Shown piece after piece: positions 49,441 to 58,282 of a DNA stretch of 64,000 nucleotides. The notes below the pieces were generated by a model that did no database searches, had not been told where the DNA came from, and saw only the letters and a program-made list of their open reading frames with translations. The first letter of the stretch is position 1; every line of letters begins with the position of its first letter. The stretch comes from Maylandia zebra (Eukaryota; Chordata; Actinopteri; Cichliformes; Cichlidae), in assembly GCF_041146795.1 (NCBI RefSeq), contig NC_135187.1, positions 5,157,556 through 5,221,555 on the forward strand, read 5' to 3'. The position numbers and the translations under genes are program-made.

Positions 49441-50300
49441 TATTGGGTGTTAACCAAAGTACTGTGGATTCAAACTTGTTAACTATTGGGTTTGCCAGTT
49501 TATATTCATCTGGAACTCCTCTCGGTATTCCCATTGCATCCATACATGTTGGAGAATTTTGTGTAAGATCAAAATTGTCTAATATAGACTGTCTACTTAG
49601 ATTTCTGGACTGCTGTACCTTTTGCCTATGTCCTATAACTGTTACTGGCAGTCCCAACTGGTACCTAACCAGATACTAGGGAGGAAATTTAACAGCCTTT
49701 TCCCTCCACAATATCAAAACAAATCTACCCATGATATCAAAATCTTGAGGAATTTGACCATAAAGTCACATTCATTGTGTTGTTACCCCAGTCAGGGCTT
49801 ATCTCTCCCACTTTGGTAAGATTCCTCCGTGTCAGACATGTATAATTACCCTCGTTTGGTGTGAAAACTGATGGTGTGGTCAAGTCGGGTGCTATAGGAA
49901 ACAAAAGCTCAGGACAGAACAGTTATCAGTCATGTGTTGACTATGCAAAGCTAGTATACATTTAAATTCCTCTCGATCTTCTGGGTATAATGGTACATTA
50001 TAATTGGATCTATCAGGGTTAAACTCAATGAGTTAAATTTTGTCTTTCTTTTTTGAGACATCAATAACATATGCCCTTACTAGTTGTATTCTACTTTTTA
50101 CTGATTGACTACCTTCAAGGAAAAAAAAAAACAGTCCCGTGGACGAGTTCTTGCTATTACATAAATCCATTTTGGATGTGACAAATCGGCCATGTCTTTT
50201 CTTATATACAAATATTGTTTTGGCTATTTTACTCTTGAAAGTTCGATTAGCATTTTTTACAATGCCCTGCAATGCTGGATGGTAAAATGCTTCAGAGATG
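49430..50300 (-). pseudogene. Probable endogenous retrovirus envelope remnant
   Basis: On the minus strand a frame at 49657-49430 contains GVPDEYKLAN and LWLTPNK, which I recognise as the style of a conserved stretch in fish endogenous retrovirus Env proteins. An upstream frame (about 50300-50033) has KKRHGRF and Asn-linked sites and could be surface-subunit remains. No fusion peptide, heptad repeats or membrane anchor follow, because the frame is cut at about 49430. The call is from memory of the family and needs a search; no protein is intact. Confidence 0.4.
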
Positions 50301-50389
50301 AGTAACACCAAGAGCTTTCTCCACCTCTGCCAAATGTTTTTTGGAGCAGAACCAAAACCGAATCCACACAGGCAGTTCAGGAAGCTGAC

Positions 50390-50722
50390 CCAGGGCTGGC
50401 TGCATGGACTCCCCGGAGCCTCCAACGGAGACGGAAGATGGCTGGAGCGGCTCCTCAGACGCTCCAACGGAGACGCATGTCTGGGCCCCTCGAACCCCCA
50501 GGGGAAACAGACAGCTGGCGCAGTTCTCCAGAACCCCCAGCGGGAACAGACAAAGGACCAGCATGTGTACGGACCTCTGGCGAAGATGAGACAGATAGCT
50601 GGAACAGTTCTCCTGAACTGCCAACGGAGACAGATGGCGGCGTGGGAGCGTACTGGATGGCCTCTCCTGAGGCTCCAGTAGGAACAGATGCAGGGTCAGA
50701 AGGTGCAGAGACCCCTGACTGA
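50390..50722 (+). repeat. Imperfect tandem repeat with Pro/Glu/Thr-rich coding potential
   Basis: Units of roughly 45-75 bp recur, each with a variant of 'tccaacggagac' or 'ccccagcgggaacagac' and 'agctgg'. Translated, they give repeats like SPEPPTETE and SSPELPTETD in shifting frames, so the array has gained indels. It may be a repeat tract from a retroelement gag or env leader. The function is unknown. Confidence 0.5.
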
Positions 50723-50789
50723 ACAGTTAGCTGAACAAGTGGTTTAGCTAAAAGGTAAACAAATGCAACCGATGCATGAAACTATACAT

Positions 50790-51274
50790 TTTTAGACATA
50801 AGTTGGAATGGCCACCGTTTTCTTTGTGAGTATTTATTACACGGCGTGCTGCGGGGAAAAGCCTGTTCTAACGTTTCAGTCTAAGGTTTATTTTTTATCA
50901 CCTGTCGGCTCTTTTTTACTTCTCATCCGTAAATAATCTGCTCTTTCACGTGATTCAGTTTATTTTGAAAAGTCTCAACAGGATCTTGAGCTTTATTGTG
51001 AAAGGTTTATGTGGAACATAAACAAGCGGACACGTGATGGTGTTACCGTCGTTGTTGCTAACGACAACGTCCGTAGTGTGGTTATATTAAATATAAGAGA
51101 AAGAGAGAACTTCAAGAAATTAATATAGCCACTACAGTGACCATCAAAACGATGAAAAAATATTGCTGTAAAAAGTTTATTTTGCGACACCATGAAACAA
51201 ACGATAGCGTAAAATGAAACGATAGACGTTTTTATATCGTCATCCGATATATATCCTTATATCGAACAGCCCTA
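50790..51274 (-). mobile_element. hAT-like non-autonomous element
   Basis: The right terminus (minus-strand start) is TAGGGCTGTTCGATATAAGG, then nested CGATAT repeats, typical of a common fish hAT-derived non-autonomous family. Its inner part (51075-51239) is repeated at 51377-51540. The left boundary is approximate. Confidence 0.5.
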
Positions 51275-51376
51275 CTTCCAGGGACTCTTTCAGTCCAAAT
51301 TGTTCAGATCTGCTTAAATGATGGCGAGATTATCAAACTAAAATTTCAGTGCACTGTGAAAGTAACAAAAATAAAA

Positions 51377-51540
51377 AGTGTGGTTATATTAAATATAAGA
51401 GAAAGAGAGAACTGTAAGAAATTAATATAGCCACTACAGTGACCATCAAAACAGTGAAAAAGTATTTCTGCAAACGTTTATTTTGTGACACCACTAAACA
51501 AACGATAGCGTAAAATGAAACGATTAATTTTTTTATATCG
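51377..51540 (-). repeat. Direct repeat of 51075-51239 (offset 302 bp)
   Basis: 'agtgtggttatattaaatat', 'agccactacagtgaccatcaaaac' and 'acaaacgatagcgtaaaatg' (each quoted in part) recur with few changes. It looks like a second, truncated copy of the same element, or a partial duplication. Confidence 0.8.
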
Positions 51541-51545
51541 AACGT

Positions 51546-52180
51546 GTGAGGAAGAAATTGAACTCACAGATAGCTGCATGCTCGAGTAATCATAGCTCTG
51601 TTTCCCTCCCTCTGATGCGTTCTCAAGCAGCTCCTGCTCTGAAAATGTGTAGCTTGCTCATCAGCTTAGAAGTGACTGCATGCAAAACAACAATCAGACT
51701 CACTCACACCCGTGCACACACACAGGCCCATTCTGACGTCAATAACGAGCCTCCCTTCGCGTGTCCTGACACGAGGCTCCACACAGTCCTTGAATGTAGC
51801 TTTACCCTGCACGTTGGTAAAGGCTTTTATGTCACCCTCGGTGATGGGCCCCTTCTCTATGTGTGCCCGATACTGGGCCTCACGATCCCCGATCATGGCT
51901 CTCCCCGAGAGACTTAAGTAGTTCCCAACTACACTCCGTATATACGAAACTGAAAGTATAGTCATACAAAGTTGTTCCCAGATGAGATCTGCTTTGGAAG
52001 TGTGGATCCGTGCCCGTCGAGGGGGAGACAGACACTATACAACTGGCCCAGCAACAAACCTTACGTCCTGGAACTTCTCTACAGGCCACCTAAGGTCCTG
52101 GCTGATGTCAGGCTTCGGCCCGTCGTTCCCCTCCTCGGCGAACTAAGATCCCACATCCGCCTCGAAGGACCAATTAAATA
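51546..52180 (-). pseudogene. Probable retroviral leader/gag remnant
   Basis: A minus-strand frame (51965-51666) has charged sequence such as AMIGDREAQYRAHIEKG and no recognised domain. Its position beyond an LTR-like unit (poly-A signal at 53278-53283 on the minus strand) suggests a gag or leader region. The family is not established. Confidence 0.3.
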
Positions 52181-52188
52181 TCAGGGAT

Positions 52189-53209
52189 TAGGGATGGGTA
52201 TCGTTTAGGTTTTATCCGATACCGGTGCCAAACCGGTACTTTTGAAACGGTGCCGGTGCTTAAACGGTGCTTGAACCGCTGCTTAAAGAATGGAGAACCC
52301 AAAATTGGTCCAAAAACTTCTCATGTTCAGCTGTTTTTTTTTTGTAAAAAGATAACAATGTTAGCCTTTTCTGCAGCTATAGGGCATATATGGTATCACT
52401 CTTGGCTGGAAGCAGTGCTTAAACAATGGAAAAAACACAAACTTTGTCCAAAAACCTCTCATGTTTAGCTGTTTTCCACTTTGTCTTTGGTCATTTTAGC
52501 CTTTTTGGCCAGGGTGAAGGGAGTATCTGCCATCAAACAATAAGGCAGCCGCATGTAGCTATGATGATGTTTGCTAGTTCACCTTACATGCATTAATGTA
52601 ATAACGTGGTTAGCCTACTCAACGTAAATTACACACGAACAACATTAAGCTACGCAGAGAAGAACGGCTGCTGCTGCATCATCATCCTCATCATTTCTGC
52701 TACACTGGCAGGGCTAGGGGCCAGGACTCTCCTCTTCGGGTTTCTGGGGGATGTTGCTAACTCCGGGTCCGATAACAGGCACCACACCCGCAGTAGATGC
52801 GCTCGGTGTGAGGTCTCGCAGCAAGCTATCAAATACGACGCATTTTTCGGCTTTTAAAAAAACCGCTATGCGTTGCCAGGTGTTTCATTGGATTTGAGGT
52901 GTGACCTCCTTTGCATAGTATCACAGTATCAGCTTAAAGCACTTGTTGCAGGCTGCTGAGTTTGCATCTTTTGCTGTGAAGTACAACAAGACTTTGACTG
53001 CTTCACCTTGGGCATTTTTAATCTGTAGCTCTGCTCTAAAAGAATGTACGTACCTGGACCCGCCCACTATCCTCGTAAACGTAAAATGATTGGTGATAAT
53101 TCAAAGTGTATGACATCTCAGGAAAAAAAAGCACCGAAATGTGCGCTGCTTTTCGGTCTGGTTACTGCCGTTTATGTCCGAACCGGTGCCATCATGGCAC
53201 CCATCCCTA
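52189..53209. mobile_element. Non-autonomous hAT-like element (1021 bp)
   Basis: The perfect 11-bp terminal inverted repeat TAGGGATGGGT/ACCCATCCCTA is flanked by TCAGGGAT on both sides (52181-52188 and 53210-53217), the 8-bp target duplication expected of hAT. The sub-terminal 'gataccggtgccaaaccgg' palindromic style matches a well-known fish repeat. No transposase frame is present. Confidence 0.9.
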
Positions 53210-53217
53210 TCAGGGAT

Positions 53218-53645
53218 ATATACCTGAAACTGCTGGATAAGCAGACACTCACTCAAGAACGAGATAGCACAGCACTCTTTATTGCATTTGCTGAAAAGGA
53301 AGTAGCTGCCTCCGAACTACTTCAACTACCTTCCCTCTGCAAGCTGCTTTCATTGGTTAGCCTCATGAATATGCATTTTACAAATACATGTGACATGCCT
53401 AAGCAGGCATATCTAAACAACATCAGTCTGTGTGTGTGTGTGTGTGTGTGTGTATTTCTGTGTGACTTCCTGCTGATTACAAAAGGGTCATCTATGCTCC
53501 TCCAGTATATGGCTCAACTTTAACGGTTCACCATATACAAGCATAGGCGAGCCACTAAGTGGCCGGGAGTGACCATTCCTCGGAAGATAAGGAAACCAGG
53601 ATCTCGCATGTAATGTGCCTGTAGTTAAACATTACGGCCTCCCCA
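53218..53645 (-). mobile_element. Probable retroviral LTR, minus strand, interrupted by hAT
   Basis: An AATAAA on the minus strand (53278-53283) is followed by about 60 bp to the hAT insertion point. Upstream (to about 53640) is a (TG)n tract and a 'ttgtggggagg' purine tract. LTR identity is inferred from the polyadenylation context; the ends are not resolved. Confidence 0.35.
53429..53453. repeat. (TG)n microsatellite
   Basis: About 12 TG units. Confidence 0.95.
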
Positions 53646-53959
53646 CAATTTAAAGGCTGGGGAGGAGAACAAAAGAATATCTGAACATACTCTTTAAGAC
53701 AAGGCTTACAACCTAAAGCACAACAATAACAACATTTCATGAAATCACTCTAACAGCGTACTCACTTATTTCCTCATACAGATTACAGTGTTTACCCTCC
53801 ACTGCGCAGCACCTGATCTTATCAGTTCTGTACGTTATAAAAAGTTTTTGTTTAACCATGCACGAAGTCCTAATCCTTCATTTGCACAGTAAAATGTTTC
53901 CTCTTTTTCTGTTTGGTCATGTTCCCTCTAGTTAGGCAAAGGACTTATGAAGGTTTTTC

Positions 53960-54065
53960 TCTATGATTGCAGAAACCAGATTTTTACTTAACAGCTCTTT
54001 TCCTTTAAAGTGCTACTGTTTTTGCTTCCCTGGTAAAATCTCTTTTACTTTATAACATGTTAACT
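53960..54065 (+). other. Conserved non-coding block, copy 4
   Basis: 'acttaacagctcttttcctttaaagtgcta' aligns with copy 3, and 'tttgcttccctggtaaaatct...ttatgac-like' aligns with the end of copy 1. It lies 5.5 kb after gene 2, with no further receptor exon before the mobile-element nest begins. Confidence 0.45.
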
Positions 54066-54399
54066 TTCTGAACATATCTTGTTTTACCAACAACAGCATT
54101 GTTAACATCTTTATCTTATCTTTGTGGCTCTTTTGGGGAAAGTTATGTAATTTAGGACTACTGTAGAACATTATTTACTCCATTAAGCTCTCACAGCAAG
54201 AGTTTTTCTTTTTTTTAAATCTTGCATTAAAAAAAGAAAAAAGAATTCCTAAATCTTTGGAAACTGTAGTAGCTGAAAGGACTGATATTTAATTTCCAAC
54301 CCCTATGAAGACTGGAGAAGAATGTTTTCAGCTACAAATAATCCATGAATCAGGGTTGAACCTTGAAAGAGGCTGTACTTTTTTAAAATGCCTTACAAG

Positions 54400-54570
54400 T
54401 GATCTGGGAAACAGCTGTTTCCATACCAGGACATGATGTTCTGCGTGAAGATGCTTTCCACAGCACCTGTATAGAAAGTCCTGAGCATCCCTGGAGAGAC
54501 CCTGAACTTCCTCAGTTTTCAGAGGTGGTACCTGCGTTCACTTGGGGTGGGATGTAAGACCATCCTTAGA
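54400..54570 (-). pseudogene. LINE RT C-terminal fragment
   Basis: On the minus strand the segment carries AVESIFTQNIMSWYGN-type sequence, the pattern of the end of RT in Rex/CR1-type LINEs. Short and broken. Confidence 0.4.
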
Positions 54571-54670
54571 CTATAACCTGAGTTTTAATATTTAGAGATC
54601 TTGGTTTATAGATTTCAACATGAGCCATAGTTTTTGTTTCTTGATACTTTTATTAGTTTCATTTTGTTTT

Positions 54671-55505
54671 TGTCATGGTCCTGGTACTTTTACTTTTGAT
54701 AGTTTTATGTATTGTGACTGTGGTCCCATATGGAAAAGAAATAGTAAAAACTTATATGTGATTACTCATGAAAGTGGCCACTTTCTTATTACTTTCATAT
54801 ATTGTTTTAGTAAGTATCCAAAACATACAAGTTTCATTATATAATTTTTCAAGGGATCTTATATATGTTTTCACTCTTGTATGCTTTTCATACAAGTTTC
54901 ACACAAGACAGATACAAACTTTATAAGATTTATATATATCTTTTCCATATGGGGTGTTTTGGTTTCCCTGGGTTTAGTTGTGTTCCCTGTTTGGTGTCAT
55001 CCTTGCCTGTGTATCCCCTTTTGTGTTGTAAGGTCTCTGTGTTAGTCTGCGTCTCTGAGTCTGTGTCCGTGTGTGTGTGTGTGTTTCCTGTTTTACATTG
55101 AAGGTCCGTGTCTGATCTCAGTGTGTTCAGTTTACTTTCCCCTGGTTCGTCAGGTCTGATTACTCCCAGCTGTGCCCTCCTTTTGTGTCTCATTCCCTCG
55201 TTATCCTTCTGTGTATTTAAACCTCGTGTCTGCCTCTGTTAGTTGCTGGTTCGTCTGTGTTATTTGGTGTTTTCTTGTCTGTGAATCTCCCGCTGGCATC
55301 CTGTGAATTCTCCCTGCAAGTTGCTTTCTCTCGTGTTCAGGTTTGTTGTTTAGGTTTTAGTTTTCCCAGTGTAGTGTATTTTTAACTTTGGTTTTTCGCC
55401 TTTTGTTTGTTATCACTCGGGTTCTGTGTCAATAAAGCCCTCTCACTTCACTGCATATCTGCATCTTGGGTCCTTTGTTAAATCCACACGGCTTGCTCCG
55501 GCAAC
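54671..55505 (+). mobile_element. LTR, copy E, 5' and central part
   Basis: It starts TGTCATGGTCCTGG, has GTATTTAAACC as a TATA-like box (about 55214) and AATAAA at about 55430. It is interrupted at its 3' part by a hAT at 55506, and the rest of the LTR must lie beyond the window. A small inverted-repeat element (54725-54953) is also nested in it. Confidence 0.65.
54725..54953. mobile_element. MITE-like element (229 bp)
   Basis: The ends CCCATATGGAAAAGA and TCTTTTCCATATGGG are a perfect 15-bp inverted repeat around an AT-rich core. The target duplication is unclear, and TTAA is not present, so piggyBac is not supported despite the CCC/GGG ends. Confidence 0.7.
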
Positions 55506-56702
55506 TAGTGATGGGCAGATGAAGCTTCCTGAAGCACTGAAGCTTTTCATCCAATTGGTTCACCCCAGCGCAAAGCGTCTTGAAGCTTCATTTGCTCTAG
55601 TAGGACATCTACAGGACGTAAAAATATTAGTTGGCATGAATTTGACGGGTGTGGCCTTTCGCACACAGCCTGTAAATGTCAACAACAAAAGGAGTGTGTA
55701 AAACATGTATATCGTAGTGATGGCAGTATACTGTGTATATTTATAGTGGCAGTATGGAAAATGATCATTTGGAAATGCTTAAAATGGAAATGATCATTTA
55801 CTGTGAGGTGTGGTTGTGGTGTGGACAGTGGTTGTGCTTTTGTAACGTTGAGGTATGGACAGCTACACACTGAGGCTTTGAGCCTCAGTCCTGCCTGTTC
55901 ACATTTTATTCTGTAAAAACTAAATTTTCACTGCTTTTATGACCTTTTTAGTGGGGAGAACATAGCTAGGATTTAATGATTTATCAAATCTTTTAAATCC
56001 TTTGTCCTCCACAATGCTAAATGGCTGGGAGTCCTCAATCACCATGCTGACCAGGTCTTCATCTATTTGAGATTGTTCTCCTGAGGAAAGACAACAAAAA
56101 CAAAGCGCTAATATAAATATCACACACGTAACTTATTACAGTTGTATAATATTGTTATATCATTTAGTTACATTACTGCATGCTATATTATCATTTGATG
56201 GCTCACCTGGTCTTGCTCCACAATCGGTGTTCCCCTTATTCTCATGCAAAGCTCTGTAGTGCCTAAGCATGGATGAGGTGTTGTTGTTATATCCCAGCTC
56301 CCTGGCACATAGCAAACACTTCACCTTGTACAAAAGTAAAGGCGCTTAACATAAATTGTATTGCACCATCAGTATTATGAAAATACATCTTCTGTAGAAA
56401 TTTACATACCTTGTTGGGAGATATAAGATCAAAATGTTCCCACACAGGGGAGGACATCCTCCTCTTCTTAGCTGGCTCCATTCTCTCCTGACTTTCTCTC
56501 CTCACTCTCATAAACCTCCAAACTGTCTCCAAACTCACTAACTGCAACTCTCCATCAAACACCCACATTTTGAATGAAGTCTGAGGGGTTTATATTGCTG
56601 TCAAAGGTTCGGCAAAGTTCGAACCACTTCCTGAACCAGTCACGTGGTACAGCCGGGCAACGAGGCTTCGGACGTCATTTTCAGCTCCTCCCATAAATGA
56701 AG
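55506..56702 (-). mobile_element. hAT element copy 2, cut by a Ty3/gypsy insertion
   Basis: The plus-strand left terminus TAGTGATGGGCAGATGAAGC equals the inverted right end of copy 1 (36452-37729). The two copies align along their length until 56702, where the gypsy LTR begins within the sequence matching 'cttcatttatgggagg' of copy 1 (about 36538-36553). The target duplication would be CCGGCAAC at 55498-55505; its partner is off-window. Confidence 0.88.
55920..56481 (-). CDS. BED-zinc-finger fragment of hAT transposase, spliced frame open
   Basis: Exons on the minus strand are 56481-56410, 56324-56207 and 56080-55920, with GT/AG junctions identical in place to copy 1. Joined, the frame stays open for 116 residues. 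The BED finger has the aromatic WEHF at the start, then CLLC and HYRALH (C-X2-C...H-X4-H). Then comes a linker (IDEDLVSMVIEDSQPF, KGFKRF) that in full-length hAT proteins precedes the catalytic domain; that domain is absent. Full transposases bind and mobilise terminal repeats. A BED-only product could bind DNA without cutting, but expression is unproven. Confidence 0.6.
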
Positions 56703-58282
56703 TGTAGCGCCTCTACTCAGGACCAGTACACTCTCACGTCAAATAGAGACCCTAGACATCTTTCTAGGTTCAGGAGGAGGTTTTGTTTTGGGGACTCACA
56801 AAAGGAGTTGGCTTGGAAGTGAATAACTGGGACCTTTATTGCCTCAGTACCATTTATATACATATACAACACAATAACCCAAATTGCACACTAATAGTGC
56901 ATTTTAAAGGTGAATACATGTAAAACAAAACAAAATAAAGACATTTAAATGGAAGATTTATACTGAACAGTATCAGAGCTCTTGGGAATGAATGAAACAG
57001 ATTAAAGTGTTCCTGTTGTGAAGTTTGAATTGTCCAGTCTGAATTGTCCTTTAAAGTCGTTGAAAACCCAAACAGGTGTACTGTAGGGGAATTGTCAGTG
57101 TGCAAACCCTATTATCCGGGTAGGAAAAGTAGTGCATAGGGCTTATCTGTAATCCAGGGTTGCTTGAATCAGTTTCTCAGGCAAATCCCACAATCCGATC
57201 GCATGGCTGGCCACACCATTTCACGATCATCCAGGATCTCATTTGGGCTGTTCTCGCCGTCAGTGGTTCTCCAGAATCCTTCTAGTAGTTCAAAAAAACC
57301 AATCTACACAAACAGTGCAGAACAATCAATTTCTTTTCCCATTTTGTGTTCTTAACATGAGCTCATTAACTTCTTTTCCAAATGTATTAATCACAAATGG
57401 CATTCCCTTTAGCTTTACCAAGTTACAAGAGTTACAGTAACTTGTTTGTACCAGTATCAACAATTTTATCAAAATTATATCACAACAAAGAACATCAGCA
57501 GCTTAAACAGTAATGTAAACAGTCATAGCAATGAAAGTGACATTCATCCTTAAGGCTTACAAGAAAATGTAACTTAATTCAGTGCAAATACTATTAAACT
57601 TGAAATATGCTCATATCTATTAAGACATAACCATTCTAATATAAACAGAGCTATTGCTTCTACTTGAATACCTCCCCGATCGGAATATGGCTTCAGCGGG
57701 GTGGGGTGGCTAACAGCTATTAGCAGCTAGCATCGCATCGCATCTAGCATCGGCATCGTTTAGCTCAAAGCATTCAACACTTATAACACACTGTAAAGAA
57801 CAACAGGAGAAGTGAAACAACACGCCAGATTCTCATAGCTCCCGATTGGTTTTTGTTCAAAGGTTTCTGAGCTGAATCGGCTAGTGAAATACATTATCTA
57901 ACTTAACAGGTAGCTAACGAAAGCACGTGACTCACCGGGATTTTCAGACACAAATAACTTGACAGACGTTATTCCCTTTGTGGTCAGAGTTCGGGGCCTA
58001 ATAAAAGAGTACCTTATTAGCATTTATACGTAAAACAATCTGGTCTCATTAACCGGGTTGCAGTATTGCATACCAAGATACTTTTTCCATGCGCTCCGAC
58101 ACGTACTTGACCGCCATCAGAGGGAAGATCTCACAGGAAGAGAGAGGTAATACTTCCTGCGCACTAGACGCAAGGTCGTCAGAACACAAGACTGCATCAC
58201 AGCGCCCCCTTGTGACAATAACAGGCTATAGCCTTAGATTACAAAAAGGGATTTTGCAGCCCTGTATTTCACATGGGTTACA
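56703..58282 (-). repeat. 3' LTR of the gypsy element (1580 bp)
   Basis: On the minus strand it begins TGTAACCC (58282) and ends GGCGCTACA (56703). An AATAAA lies at 56840-56835, about 130 bp before the 3' end. It is long for a vertebrate gypsy LTR. The 4-5 bp before it on the plus strand (TGAAG) is the presumed target duplication; the partner is off-window. Confidence 0.85.

Noticed and set aside
51666..51921. Overlapping plus-strand frames at 51.5-51.9 kb as a gene
   Set aside because: Short and without motifs; the minus-strand retroviral reading is at least as plausible, and that is weak.
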